Source of the DNA: Pterois miles
Lineage: Eukaryota > Chordata > Actinopteri > Perciformes > Scorpaenidae
Direction: 5' to 3'
Assembly (NCBI GenBank): GCA_947000775.1
Contig: CAMQGK010000038.1
Span: forward strand, 930,001 to 994,000
DNA length: 64,000 bases
The first letter of the stretch is position 1, and every line of letters begins with the position of its first letter. A program made the translations under genes and the position numbers. Below, one piece after another: positions 1-11,279 of this stretch. Below the pieces are notes generated by a model. It was not told the origin of the DNA. It worked only from the letters and a program-made list of their open reading frames with translations, and searched no databases.

Positions 1-1008
1 CCCTGCTCAATGTGGGCCGTGTGCACACAGAAACTGAAGAGAGAGAATTAAGTCAAGAATTGTCAAACAAAAGTCTAAAGAAGCAAATCAATAGTCAAGT
101 AAAACTAATGATAAATTATGTAGAAATAGATGGAGTATGAAAATGTTTGTTCTCTCATAGTTCCACACATACATTACCTACTGTGAGGTCTAGTGACACA
201 TACCAAAACCACCACTAATTTCTTTTTCATGCTACAGAAGAAAGCTGCATGAACTGTTAATTTATCAAATTATTATAAACAAACTAATTATTAACTTACT
301 CACTTTAAAAGTTTGTGATCTAGTTGATGTTAAAACTGCACAGATAATATACGTAACATAAAATAATTTGCTTCCTAACTGTATCCAGAGGATGTTTGAA
401 ATTAGAGAGAGCCATGTATTCAAGGGGAATAGGTTTGTTCAAAACAAGAAATTAAAAATGAGTAGTTAACTTTGCAAATTAAAGAAAATGTTTAAAAATA
501 AGGTGCTAAACACATGTAGAACTGAGGTATGATTACTATTTTGTATGAAGCGTTTGGACCTTAGTTAGTGAAAGGGCTAAGGTCTATTGGGTAGCTATAG
601 TAAACTTGTTTTGGCTGTGCTCTGGTTGGTGGGTGGTGCTTGATATTCTCTCGTTTGTTCTCAACATGGCTGCAGGGTCACAAACTTTCTCATTTTACAG
701 CTAAACAGTAACTACAAGATGATTCTGAAAACATTTGAGAAGAGAAATGGTCATTACAGTAACAGGATACTGATTCGTATTTGATCAGCGCTGCTTAGTT
801 TGACTGCAAGTGATTGACAGCTGGCTCATAGACGGCAGCTGGATGGCAGACTCCAGATCAGCTCTGATTGGTTGTTTTCCTCTGGTTTATGAAATCTTGG
901 AGATGCCATTAGGACGCCAAAAGGTAGAGAAATCAGATTTCCTGTCTCATGTACTGCTGTCAGGATGTAGTGACTGTTTTATAAAAATAACTTTTTAAAT
1001 CATATTTG
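1..1008. other. AT-rich unrecognised stretch
   Basis: No coding frame of note, no repeat that recurs elsewhere in the window and no microsatellite. The only open frame over 60 codons (810-998) has no recognisable motif and no intron or promoter context. Confidence 0.5.
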
Positions 1009-1051
1009 GTCCATTTCTACCCACTGCAGGTATCTATTGGCAGAAATGGAC
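1009..1051. repeat. Short inverted repeat (10-bp perfect arms)
   Basis: GTCCATTTCT at 1009-1018 is the exact reverse complement of AGAAATGGAC at 1042-1051, with a 23-nt spacer. It lies just upstream of a fragment (1060-1112) of a dispersed repeat, so it may be part of that element rather than an independent signal. Confidence 0.5.
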
Positions 1052-1059
1052 TATCTTCA

Positions 1060-1112
1060 CCTCAGCAGCCTCATAGCTAGATACCACTAAGTCTTACACA
1101 CTGGTCCTTTCA
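1060..1112 (-). mobile_element. Fragment of the dispersed repeat also present at 50085-50440
   Basis: The stretch around 1080-1107 (CCACTAAGTCTTACACACTG, then a CCTTT end) matches the terminal part of the repeat at about 50400-50440 (CCACTAGATGTCG, then TCCTACACACTGTACCTTTT). Both share the order 'ccacta - g/c-rich triplet - tacacactg - ccttt'. Only the end of the element is left here. Confidence 0.45.
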
Positions 1113-1879
1113 GTCTTGTTACACTGCCATTGGCTGTCCGGCTTTGCAGAAGATAAATATGATGGAAGTGATTGGTTTAAGTAGACTTTTCACTCCTTCC
1201 ACCATCTGTCAATGCCAGAAACTCTTATAGCTTATCATTATTTGCACTTGAAGAACAGTGCCTTCTTCGTATTTTGTGACACGGACCAGTTTGGCTTATT
1301 TGCATTCGAACCCAAATGCACTGCAGAGACCAGGAGAGGCTGCCAACTCAGTCTGAGATGAAATGGTTGGAGACAGGCTTGTATCCTGACCTGCAATCCA
1401 TCAGTGCTGAACTGAAACTTTCAATCTTTTCAGCGTTTAATGTCAGATATGAGCAGCTACTTAAGGCATGTCGGTAGCCATTTCAATGCCTCACCTTTCA
1501 GAAATTACCTCTTATAATTACTGCTTTTAATTTTAAGGACATTTTTTTTCTGTTCAGTGTTAAAAGAAACCTTTTAAAGTTTGAAAAGGTCAGCTGTCAG
1601 CTAATGACCAGAGATTGTGGGAGGTGTTCCTGCCAGAATAATACATTCTTATTGTGTCCTGGATGTTGGTCCCACTTGGCTTATGCCACATACAATTCTT
1701 CAGGAAGTGTTTGCATATTTTATTGAATGTGCATAAATTGCACTTCTCTAGTGTTTAAATAAACACAAACTGTTAGTGTCAAACTACCATATCTCAGCTG
1801 TTGGTATAGCTTTTCTGAAAATGTCACCGTTTTTGGTCAGGCTTTCCTCGAGCAAAGAAATTCATCTTCATCTAACAGT
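1113..1879. other. Unrecognised stretch
   Basis: No repeat copy, open frame or simple-sequence run that I can support. Ordinary AT-rich single-copy-looking DNA. Confidence 0.4.
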
Positions 1880-2030
1880 CATATGATGTTGTCGACAATT
1901 CGTTCAGTTGACTTAACAGGTCTGTAAAACTGAGTTTCTCCAAAAAGACTCACACAAAAGGACCACTTTAAACCTTGTGTTTACCAGAGATTATTAAGAT
2001 TGACTAATCAACTAAGATGCAACAGCCCTA
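1880..2030 (-). mobile_element. Terminal fragment of a second hAT-like non-autonomous element
   Basis: The right edge reads GATGCAACAGCCCTA at 2016-2030, i.e. TAGGGCTGTTGCATC on the minus strand, preceded by TTGACTAATCAAC. TAGGGCTG followed by a GATTAGTCGA-like subterminal motif is typical of a hAT MITE family familiar in fish. The other terminus is not clear; a GTCGACAATTCGTTCAGTTG stretch near 1892 could be the decayed partner. The family is distinct from the TAGGGCTGTCAA family at 2274-2957. Confidence 0.45.
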
Positions 2031-2069
2031 GTTTTTGGTATTTGGTCATAAGCTTAAGTATTGATGGTG

Positions 2070-2273
2070 TTAGATGAAAAATTCGGAGGACCACCAAACT
2101 TATTATGATCAGTGATCTGGGGAAGATACATGTCTGTACGTATGTATGCAGAGATACTTAACTGCTCAAGTGAGGTTTGACTTGCTGGAGGAGAAGTCAG
2201 TAGATAATATACTTTGGGGACCATGAATGTTTGTACAAATCTGAATGTTAATTCATCCAGTAGTTGTTCAGAT
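2070..2273 (+). mobile_element. Older dispersed repeat, left part (interrupted)
   Basis: Contains TTTGGGGACCATGAATGTTT and CATCCAGTAGTTGTTCAGAT near its right edge. The same vocabulary (caccaaa, gggaccatgaatgt, aaatttcatgg, ccagtagttgt, then agat) occurs at 44640-44886 and 45022-45140. It is cut at 2273 by the hAT-like element, and its continuation resumes at 2966. Function and autonomous partner unknown. Confidence 0.55.
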
Positions 2274-2957
2274 TAGAGCAGTCGATCAATTAAAATATTT
2301 CATCACGATCGATGTAATAGTAAATGAGTTGCATGTTTTTTTTATCTTTTCAAATTGTAGCTTAAAGGGAGATTTGTGAAGAATTTAATACTTAGCAGCA
2401 TGGGAATGGGCAAATGTGCTGGCTTTATGTAAATGTATGTATAAAGTTATCATTGCAATTCAGTTAACAACACAGAACCGTGACAAATATTGTCCAGAAA
2501 CCCACACAGGTGCTGCATTTAGCATAAAACATGCTCAAATCATAACATGACAAACTCAAGCCCAGGTAACAGCTGTCAGTGTGTCAGTGTGCTGACTATG
2601 ACTTTCCCCATACTGCATGTGATTGTCATAAAGTGGGCATGTCTGTGAAGGGGAGACTTGTGAGTACCCAGAGAACCCATTGTAATTCACGTCTTGAGGT
2701 CAGAGATCAAGGAACCCCTTTGAAAATGGCCATGCCAGTTTTTCCTCACTAAAATTTAGCATAAGTTTGGAGCGTTATTTAGCGTCCTTCAGGGGCAAGC
2801 TACCAATGGATTCCTTAGGTTTTCTAGTTTCATATGATAACAGTATCTTCACTCTAGTTTTATAACAGCATGTTATATCCTCAACATGGCAAGTTGTGTT
2901 AAATTAGTGGCATTAAAATGAATTTACGTTAGTATCTTGTTAACTTTGACAGCCCTA
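2274..2957 (-). mobile_element. Non-autonomous hAT-like element, complete, with perfect 8-bp target duplication
   Basis: The right terminus is TTGACAGCCCTA (2946-2957) and the left terminus is the decayed inverse TAGAGCAGTCGA (2274-2285). Immediately outside, GTTCAGAT occurs at 2266-2273 and again at 2958-2965: a perfect 8-bp target-site duplication, the size made by hAT transposases. The 684-bp body has no open frame of length, so it needs a transposase from elsewhere. The internal sequence (for example GTCAGTGTGTCAGTGTGCTG, ATAAAGTGGGCATGTCTGT, ATGGATTCCTTAGGTTTTC) recurs in six other places in the window. Confidence 0.85.
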
Positions 2958-2965
2958 GTTCAGAT

Positions 2966-3030
2966 ATTTTAGTATTTTAGTCACATTGCCATCCCAAGAG
3001 CAGCACCGAATACAATATCTGGGATTGAAT
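2966..3030 (+). mobile_element. Older dispersed repeat, right part (resumes after the hAT-like insertion)
   Basis: ATTTTAGTATTTTAGTCACA followed by TTGCCATCCCAAGAGCAGCA continues the repeat broken at 2273. If one copy of GTTCAGAT is removed with the 684-bp element, the sequence runs on as one repeat of the family also seen near 45060-45140. Confidence 0.5.
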
Positions 3031-3739
3031 CCATGTCACCAGAGTTGAAGGCAAATGCTACATATATGGTGTAGAGGTACATGAAACTTCACAATGCCAC
3101 CTTCCTCTGCTCTGTATTAGTGTCAGAGTATCTTTCATTCACAGCTGGGAATGGATTCTTCTCACATTTTATGCACAGAACCCACATTTCCATTTTAAGA
3201 TATACTCGTTTCACAGAACAGATCCATCAGTAACATCGTGCACAAAGTAAGCAGCCAAAGCCATAGTGTCCTCTTTGAAACTAATGCTTCAAAACAGTAT
3301 GAAGACAACAGGTCAACAGCTAGCTCACAGAGTGATGTAGTAATGATCAAGGACAGGACCTGGCTGGTAAAGTATGCAGTGTGATGTGCATGACTGAAGC
3401 CCTGGAGGCTGCTGTGCAAAGGCTAACAGCGCTGGCAGCTAGGCTGAGGAGATGTACTAGAGAGGCAGAGGCTGAAGAGATGGATCCTTTTCTAAGGGCA
3501 CAGGTTTAACTGAAAAAATGTAAAAGGGACATACGGTGGATCGGCCTGTTCAACAACAGTAAAAGAGATGTAACAATCAACAACAGCTTGAGCAGTGCAC
3601 CACAGGGCCTTAATCATTTTGTACTTACTGAATGTTAAATTCTTAATAATGAATTATTAAATGATAAAATATAGTCGGCTCATGACTTACAGTATGTATT
3701 GTCTAAAAATGATTGTAAAATTCTACCACCTATATTTGC
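3031..3739. other. Unrecognised stretch
   Basis: No supported feature. The 74-codon minus-strand open frame at 3195-3419 shows no motif. 3420-3540 is somewhat purine-rich but unrecognised. Confidence 0.4.
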
Positions 3740-3747
3740 ATTATCAC

Positions 3748-4414
3748 TAAGGCTGTTAACACGATAATAACACATTAACGTAAATTAATTTTAACGCCAC
3801 TGTTTTCTGTGACGCATTAACACAGCATGCTATTTTTAGGTTGTAGCTCAGTTTTAAAGCCAGTGAAGAAACTGGTATCATATGAAACAAGAAAACTTAA
3901 CTAGTCCATTGATGCAAACTGTGTCATACTAGCTTGTCGCAATGGAGGCTAAACAACGCTTATGCTTAACTTTTGTGAGGAAAAACTTACATGGTCATTT
4001 TCAAAGGGGTCCCTTGACGTCTGACCTCCAGATATGTGAATGAAAATGGGTTCTCTGGGTCGCAACGAGTCTTCCCTTTACAGACATGCCTGCTTTATGA
4101 TAATCACATGAAGTTTGGGGCAAGTCAAAGTCAAGTCAGCACACTGACACACTGTTGTGGTCTGTTTCATGTTTGCCATTTTATGATTTAAGCAGATTTT
4201 TTGATGCTAAATGCAGCACCTGTGAGGGTTTCTGGATAATATTAGTCATTGTTTTGAATTGTTCAGATATACATGGGCATAAAGCAAATATATTTTCCCA
4301 CCCCCATGTTGATAAGAGTATTAAATACCTGACAAATCTCCCTTTAGGGTAAAAGTGAACAGATAAAAGTGTGAATAATTTCTGATTAAATATTTTAATT
4401 GAATGACAGCTCCA
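3748..4414 (+). mobile_element. Non-autonomous hAT-like element, complete, with 8-bp target duplication
   Basis: Begins TAAGGCTGTTAA (3748) and ends ATGACAGCTCCA (4414), the diverged form of TAGGGCTGTCAA / TTGACAGCCCTA. The flanks are ATTATCAC (3740-3747) and ATAATCAC (4415-4422), a 7/8 match, so a target duplication is retained. It is in the opposite orientation to the copy at 2274-2957. The interior shares CATTTTCAAAGGGGTCCCTT, TTTACAGACATGCC and CACCTGTGAGGGTTTCTGGA with the other copies. No transposase reading frame. Confidence 0.8.
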
Positions 4415-4439
4415 ATAATCACCCATCATAATGAAATGA

Positions 4440-4810
4440 TTGAATTTTGGAATCTGGTTACATTTAGGGAAATATGCGTATGCACTTTGTTAGAGTTAGA
4501 TCAGAAGATTGTCACCACACTCAGTGGAGCTTCAGCCGGGAGACTTCAGCTTAGCTTAGCCTCGCTTGGCATAAAGTCGGTAACAAAATAGAGGCACCCG
4601 TAAAAGTCACTAACTGACACATTATACCTCATTTGTTTTAATCTCTCAAAAACCTAAAATATAAATTGAGTAACTAGCTAACTGTTCCCCCTGTTTCCAG
4701 TCTTTATGCTAAGCTAAGCAGCTGCTGGCTGTAGCTTCAAATTTATCGGACAGATATGAAAGTGGTGTTGATGTTTTCATCTAATTCTTGGCAAGAGGCA
4801 TGTGCCTTTG
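4440..4810. mobile_element. Fold-back type non-autonomous element with long imperfect inverted arms
   Basis: The left arm (about 4480-4590: GAGTTAGATCAGAAGATTG, CTTCAGCTTAGCTTAGCC, GGCATAAAGTC) is the imperfect reverse complement of the right arm (about 4690-4805: CCAGTCTTTATGCTAAGCT, GCTGGCTGTAGCTTCAAAT, CATCTAATTCTTGGCAAGA). About 100 bp of AT-rich spacer separates them. Part of the same family recurs at 29259-29520. It has the layout of a MITE with long terminal inverted repeats. Exact ends and target duplication were not resolved. Confidence 0.6.
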
Positions 4811-5560
4811 CTTTGATATGTGCATAAGCTGTAGATTTCTGCTGGTACTGTATTTAGTCCCCAAAAACAGTTTTTTGGGCTTCATAGCTTTGGTGAGAAA
4901 TATTGAAATGTATTTGAAGCTTATCTGTCTCCATCTTCCCCGTTTCAGTGCCCTTGACAGTAATGCTGCCACATTACTGTACACACAACAAACAGCAATA
5001 TCCATCTCAGAATAACTAATACAAATTAATAATAAATATGAATAATGTTGTGGGATTATTCCTCATTTCATGGACTATTTTGTGACTTATACATTATTAT
5101 TACATACTTATAAATAAAGCTACGTTTGAAAAAAACAAAACATTCGACTCCTGATTTGGAGGTTGAATACCATGCAGGTCAGCCTAGTCTGTATGTGTCC
5201 ATTTCAATACTTCCCCTTTCTCGATGCCACAGTCACACAACTTTAATTTTATTACAGCTAGATTCATTATGTCATTACAATCAGTATGTAATTAGGCGCT
5301 GTTGCCCTGTTCTCCGAGGAGCCAGCTGTAGTGCGGTATCAAACCAAGAGGCAAACTACCAAAAGCTGTAACTGATCAGTGCTGGGAAAGGTGTGAAAAA
5401 GACTCATCACATAACACCAGTGGTCTGTGCTTAACAGACCAGAAAGCAGATGACTGCAGGCTTGCCAAACAGGAGGCAGTGACCATCAACAGGAGCAGGC
5501 ATGCAACAGCAGGTCACAGACGCCAAGAGCTGGACAGCAGCTATCTATCTATTCATTTAT

Positions 5561-5590
5561 CCATCCATCCATCCATCCATCCATCCATCC
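5561..5590. repeat. (CCAT)n microsatellite
   Basis: About seven and a half uninterrupted CCAT units, preceded by CTATCTATCTATTCATTTAT, which looks like a degenerate start of the same tetranucleotide track. Confidence 0.95.
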
Positions 5591-6140
5591 AGTGACAACA
5601 CACAATTCACCTTTATCATTTCCATGGCAGGACAGACAAATGTTAATGTTAGTCCATTTGCATAGTTACATCTTTCAAAAAATTTTTTTTGAATAATTCA
5701 TTGTATTTGGCAGCAACAATTTGCCAAGATCAATTTTAATTTCTGAGCAATAAATTAGATTTTTAGCATTGCACTTACCTTTTTAATGGAATTTGGACTG
5801 TTTTACAATTTGGCCTCTTACGCCAGGCATGTGCCTTTCAGCTACGGCCCACCGTTTACATATTTTACAGCAGCACCGGTATCATCAGCTGTGTTGCCAT
5901 TTTGTGGTCCACATGTTTCAACATTAGTGCATAGTTCAAACTGCAGTGTGTGACCTTCATCATATTACTTAAATGCCACTATTATAAAGGCAAAGCAGTA
6001 AGATAGATGTAAGAGTGCCTTTAATACCAAATCCATATTATCTTGTAGCTTTTTGGTCTTTTTTTCCCACCTGAATTTCCCTGCTGAAATTGTTCATCCC
6101 ATCATCTCTCATTTAAACCCAAAACTTTCTGTCATATCAA

Positions 6141-6166
6141 CTCTAGTACCTCAATAGGTACTAGAG
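6141..6166. repeat. Perfect short palindrome
   Basis: CTCTAGTACCT (6141-6151) and AGGTACTAGAG (6156-6166) are exact reverse complements around a CAAT loop. The arms are 11 bp with no mismatch. No T-run or gene nearby suggests a terminator, and no role is evident. Confidence 0.85.
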
Positions 6167-6487
6167 CTTTACAGCGGGTCATTTCTATGATTACTTTGTT
6201 TGCATCCACTGCATGTTCTAGTTTCTTAACACACAGTGCAGAAAATAGCAGGTTGGTGTTGTGAAATAAACGTGTAGCTAATAAAAGCTAATGTAAAATG
6301 GGTGAACCAATCCTGTCAGACTGTTTACAGACTGCGGTCCTTTATATTACTTTGGTGATTTGAGAAACTGGGAGATTAATTTCGGTATATCACAGCCTGT
6401 CATGGTTTATAGATTAATGAATGCTTATACCTAAAGTGGGGAATGAAATTCAGAGGTGAATGGGGGCAGTAATGTATGAAAGTCAAC

Positions 6488-6506
6488 TTTTTTTTTTTTT
6501 TTTTTT
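6488..6506. repeat. Poly-T run (about T19)
   Basis: A continuous run of T. It could be the remnant of a minus-strand poly-A tail, but no SINE or LINE body is recognisable beside it. Confidence 0.9.
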
Positions 6507-7989
6507 GAGTGTGGAGTAATTTGTTTTGCACAGTGGAAGTCAGATTGGAATGCTCCTGGTCACAACACCTCTGTCCTAAAATGTGATGTGAATCTCAATA
6601 ACGTGAGATAAAGAATGGAAAAATCTTGTTTTATAGAAACCAACCTTGATACGGGATGTGGGTCACCAAGATAAAATATGGCACTGATTCGGGCTCGCTA
6701 TTGTTAATTGGGAGATAAAGCCTCGGCTTTGGAAACAGACTCAGAACACAACAATCAAAAGGAAATTAAACAACTGAAAATTAATTACTGTCTCATGTTG
6801 TTATCAAGGTGTTGCCATTATTGTGATAACGGATTGTTTTCGTTTTGTCGTATTTTACAGGCATAGTGTAAGCAGTTCAATTCCCAATGAACAAGCAGTA
6901 TTTGCCAGGACTGGCAATGACAATAACAAAATAAATCAGTGGGGAACGAGAACTGACAAAGTCAAATGTTGGAAATGTACAGAATGACAGATTGGCTTTG
7001 TCGTTTTGACTAAAAGTCCAACTGTACACATTGATTGAATAATACATATATTGTAGCCTTATGTATGTGTACGAACATGTTCACAAACTAGAATAATCTA
7101 TTGTGTTGCCATCCAACTGCTTCACTTTTTTTATCATAATTGAATATTTCTGGCTTCACCACTTGGCACCATCTGTCGTTGCTTCAAAGATAGTATGGGC
7201 TGAGGACAGTTTGGTCTTCAGTTGGTTGATGAAATTTTGCCAGAAAATCTCGCTCTCCAGATTACAAATAGATTGCTCTGAGTGATCAGATATTTTCTCG
7301 GATTTGCTGTTTCAAAATCAGCCCCTAAAATGTTCTTATGTGATATCACCTTAAGTACGATGCAGGGTGCTTGATGAAGCTGATGGTTTAATTACGCTCA
7401 AGCTAACTGGGACAGGGAGTCCTCACTGTCGCCTTTGTTTTCCCAGAGATGTTCCTGAATAAGAACATTTTTCAAACCTATTATCTGTCTACTCTGATCC
7501 AAATTAGGGAAAGTGCTTCATTGCTTGGCAGCATTTGCACAAAGGTTTTGGTGGCATTACACACAGCAAAGTGAGCCTGAATTTATCAAGAAAGCCACAT
7601 GACAGCAGTCTTTTCCCCTAAATGGTCAGAATTTTTTAATGGCGTTCTTAGGGCGTAATCAAATGAAATCAGTATCGGAGGGGGAAGAGCATCATTGCTT
7701 TTCCTGCCATTATGTGGCTCATAATATATTCTCATACCACTGCAAACACACTGGTCCAAGGTTGCTTTGAAAACACGCTGAGCTTTTTCTCATTGCAGTC
7801 TCGGTCTTGTATCCTGGACTCTCATTTATTCAAACAAATTCAAATTCAGATCTAGGGGTCAAAATATCTACTTTAAACCAATTGGGTGTGAAAATGTGCC
7901 AAGAGACTTTGGCAGTGTGGATTTTTTTTTCATTGCTTTTTTTTACATGAATAGGGCTTTAAGACATACTAAGGACCATGTGATAGAAA

Positions 7990-9111
7990 TAGTGTTATAG
8001 AATTATTTTGGTTGTATATACCTACACATCACAGCAGTTCATGAAATAGTCATGAAATTTAATCTATTTGATTCATGTACATAGACAACAATTTCCTTTT
8101 TGTGATGATTTGTGACATATTTTAAATGCATTTTCCTACAAATGACAATTTCTTCTCCAGCCTTTTCAAAATAATACTACTCAGTTCGGTACAGGAATAG
8201 ATCGACTTGGTGAGGCTGAGCCAACAAAACTGCTTAGTTAGGTTTAAGGAAAGATCAGTTTGGTTAGGCTTAGGTAATTAAACTACTCAGTTAGGCTATA
8301 GGAAAAGATCGACCTTGTTAGGCTTAGGCAACAAAACTACTTAGTTAGGTTTATGAAAAGACTGACTTGGTTAGGCTTAGGCAACAAAACTACTTAGTTA
8401 AGTTTAAGAAAAGTTCAACTTGGTTAGGCTAAGGCAACAAAACTACTTGGTTAGGTTTAAGAAAAGATCAACTTTGTTAGACATAGGCAACAAAACTACT
8501 TAGATGGCTATACGAAAAGATCGACCTGGTCAGACTTAGACAACAAAACTACTTTGGTAGGTTTAGGAAAAGATCAACCTGGTGAGGCTTAGGCAACAAA
8601 ACTACTTAGTTAGGTTTAAGAAAAGATCAACTTGGTTAGGCTAAGGCAACAAAACTACATAGGTTTCAGAAAAGTTCAACTTGGTTAGGTTAAGGTAACA
8701 AAACTACTTAGTTTTAAGAATAGATCGACTTGGTTAGGATTAGGCAACAAAACTACCTAGTTAGGTGTAGGAAAAAATCAACTTGGTTAGGCTTAAGCAA
8801 CAAGTCTACATAGCTAGGCTTAGGAAAAAATTACTTAGTTAGGTTTAGGCAACAAAACTACTTGGTAGGTTTAGGAAAAGATCATAGTCTGGGTTAAAAT
8901 AATTGAAGTGAACTGTCAGAAGTGGCATAACTTAAGCATGAAAGTTAAGAGGCAAATAAATCAACCTTGACGTTTCACATGGAACACAAACACCGGTCTC
9001 CTGACCCACCCATCCAAACTGACTTTCTCCCTACATGATGTTTCCCAGACATTATACATCCCAGCTCACGGTTATGCGAATCACATATGTACTGATTTAG
9101 TGCTGACCATC
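7990..9111 (+). mobile_element. Dispersed element carrying an amplified internal 53-bp array (copy 1)
   Basis: The flank at 8040-8180 (GAAATAGTCATGAAATTT, TTGATTCATG, CTCCAGCCTTTTCAAAATAA) parallels 15550-15670 (GAAATAGTCACAAAATTTCA, CTCCAGTCTTTTCAAAATAA). The right part at 8940-9110 (GGCAAATAAATCAACCTTGA, GTTTCACATGGAACACAAAC, GACCCACCCATCCAAACTGA) parallels 15825-15965 and 34328-34440. So the 53-bp array sits inside a longer dispersed element whose other copies hold only one or two units. No coding capacity is visible; non-autonomous and unclassified. Confidence 0.65.
8169..8885 (+). repeat. 53-bp tandem repeat (minisatellite), about 13 units
   Basis: The phrase CAACAAAACTAC or a close variant recurs at 8222, 8275, 8329, 8382, 8435, 8488, 8541, 8594, 8647, 8696, 8745, 8798 and 8850. 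Spacing is 53 bp for most steps, with two 49-bp and one 52-bp units. Each unit reads roughly CTTAGTTAGGTTTAAGAAAA, then GATCAACTTGGTTAGGCTTA, then GGCAACAAAACTA. Units differ by substitutions, so the array is not recent or is not homogenised. Confidence 0.95.
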
Positions 9112-9578
9112 AAAAAATAAAAATAAAAAATAAAAAATTGTGTCTATGTACCCAAATCAACACATCAAGTTTTGTGACCATTTCGTGAAGTGGTGTGTGA
9201 CTGAGCCTGTAGCAGTCACTCACAAAGAAAAGTAAGAAAAAACTACATCGTTAAAAGTGTCTGTTAATATGTTGACAACCTCTTCCTTCCGTGCCTCCTG
9301 CTCCTCAGTGAAGGTCGCGTGCCATGCTTAAATCATATCGCCTCTGTAGCTGCTCCCTAATTAAAGTGAGCATTGTTGTAAATAGGAACAGCCTATTTAT
9401 TTGTGTGTGTGTGGGTAGAGGCCACAGGGCAGCTTCCTCATGTCTCGCCTTTCTGCTGCCTTTTGCTGCAGCGGGATCAATTAATGTCTGTGTGTGCGCG
9501 TGTGCCTGTGCACGGTGTGGGCGTGCATGCGTTTAATTGTGAGTGCATGTGGGAGGGTCAGTACACGCGTGTTTGGAT

Positions 9579-9618
<40 letters not shown>

Positions 9619-10473
9619 TCAGACCTCCCCTGTCTAACCGCTGCCCCGCAGCACCTCCTCTAATATGCTGAGCACACAGGAGAGCTCCTTTTTGCTCTGC
9701 TTCCTCTTCGTTACTTCTCTACATCTCTTTTTTCTGTCCGTCTCGTGGACACATTTCCTTCTTTGCTTCCATGATGTAAAACACCAACGTCACTGTCCTC
9801 TTCTTATACACAGTCTGTGCATCAAACAGCACACAAACACACACTGATTTTGTTTCCCACATCGAATCCACCAAACCTCCTTTCTTCCTATAATTTCCCT
9901 TTCCTCTCTTCTCTCCCTGTGGTTTCACACACCCACCTCCATCCCTCACTGCTATCTATCTCTTCCGACATTTACACCAGCTGTTTTTTTTTTTATTATT
10001 ATCACGTTCCCATTTTTCTCTCCCTGATCCTTTCCCCTCCCCGTTCTTTCCACCCTATTACATTTTTCCCCACAGTTGTTGATATATGCCTGCTTTATTC
10101 ACCTTTTCTTCACTTACTCTTTCAGCGTCACTTTTTTTTATTTCAGAGGAGACTCATTTCATTCTCCCTCTCTTTCCCTCGCTCTGGTTCATGCTATCAA
10201 TGTGAGTGATTGTGCAATCCGGCGGCGTGTTAAAGACATGAGGAGACTGTCAAACAGATCAATAGACAGTGTCTGAATATGTCTTCTAACTCCCGTCCTG
10301 CACAGCGTTGCTTAAACACAAACATATCAAAAAGGCAATCGTGTCAGTCGCACATGCAGGCGAGGAAACAGACCAGTGTATACACACACATGAACAAATA
10401 CACATGAACAAAAGCACAAAGATGTAATGTGTGATGTCACAATTATGAAATAGAGATTTATTTAGATATGCAT
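9112..10473. other. No gene; TG-rich then pyrimidine-rich DNA
   Basis: 9400-9620 is rich in TG dinucleotides. 9660-10190 is strongly C/T-biased on the plus strand (CTTCCTCTTCG, TCCTCTCTTCTCTCCCTG and similar), which opens several chance frames (for example 9817-10209) rich in Ser, Phe and Leu. No motif supports a protein. 9300-9400 has a non-repetitive, balanced composition that could be conserved non-coding sequence. Confidence 0.4.
9584..9617. repeat. (GT)n microsatellite
   Basis: About 17 uninterrupted GT units, preceded by degenerate GT/GC-rich sequence from about 9400. Confidence 0.95.
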
Positions 10474-11128
10474 TAGGGCTGTCAAAGTTAACGTGCTAAA
10501 ATAAAATTCAAGCAAATTTTGTTTAACGCCTCTTATTTCTTTACATTAACGGACCTTGCAGTTTATAGATTGTAGAGGGCTCAGTTTTAAAGCTAGAGTG
10601 AGGATACTGGTATCATATGAAACTCGAAAACCTAAGGAATCCATTGGTACCAACCACATCATACTAGCTTGGCGGTTGAATAATGCTCCAAACTTAGCCC
10701 ACATTTTGGCAAGGAAAAACTGGCATGGACATTTTCAAAGGGGTCCCTTGACCTCTAACCTCCATATATGTGAATGAAATCCTATGGGTACCCACGAGCC
10801 TCCCCTTTACAGACATGCCCACTTTATGATAATCATATGCAGTTTGGGGCAAGTCATAGTCAAGTCATTGACAGCTGTTGTTGTCTGTTGGGCTTCAGTT
10901 TGCCATGTTGATTTCAGCATGTTTTTTATGCTAAATGCGGTACCTGTGAGGGTTTCAGGACAATATATGTCATTGTTTTGTGTCGTTAACTGATCTCCAA
11001 TAATAAATATATACATACATTTGCATAGAGCAGCATATTTACCCACTCCCATATTAATTAGAGTAATATGTTCTTGCCAAATCTCCCTTTTAAGTATGTT
11101 TTGGAAAAAAAAAAAAAGTGTGATTGGT
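10474..11128 (+). mobile_element. hAT-like element, right end truncated
   Basis: Starts with an intact TAGGGCTGTCAA (10474-10485) after ATATGCAT. The interior shares CATTTTCAAAGGGGTCCCTT, TTTACAGACATGCCCACTTT, GTGAGGGTTTC and ATACATACATTTGCATA with the other copies. The usual TTGACAGCCCTA end is missing: similarity fades after the A-run at about 11105-11117 followed by GTGTGATTGG. No coding capacity. Confidence 0.75.
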
Positions 11129-11233
11129 GTGCTTCACCGTGATTGATTTCCTGTCTGAACCAGAGGAAGTCAGTTCATCTGATTAAAGACAGACAAGTTG
11201 GAAATTAAAGATTGGAAGCCACTTGTTCTGTCT

Positions 11234-11279
<46 letters not shown>

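Larger units (their letters stand above)
4811..7989. other. Long stretch with no gene; a few simple features
   Basis: Contains the (CCAT)n run, the 11-bp-arm palindrome and a T19 run listed separately. Small open frames (4781-5015, 5126-5371, 7103-7285) lack motifs and overlap on both strands in ways expected by chance. I see no other repeat copy. Confidence 0.45.

Noticed and set aside
6141..6166. Transcription terminator or microRNA precursor
   Set aside because: The 11-bp stem with 4-nt loop is too short for a pre-miRNA. Intrinsic terminators are not used by vertebrate Pol II, and no transcript unit is evident.
8169..8885. CRISPR-like array
   Set aside because: The 53-bp units are contiguous, with no unique spacers, and the host is a vertebrate. 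It is a tandem repeat.
9817..10209. 130-codon frame rich in Ser, Phe, Leu and Pro
   Set aside because: Produced by the pyrimidine-rich tract at 9660-10190; no domain or signal-peptide logic.
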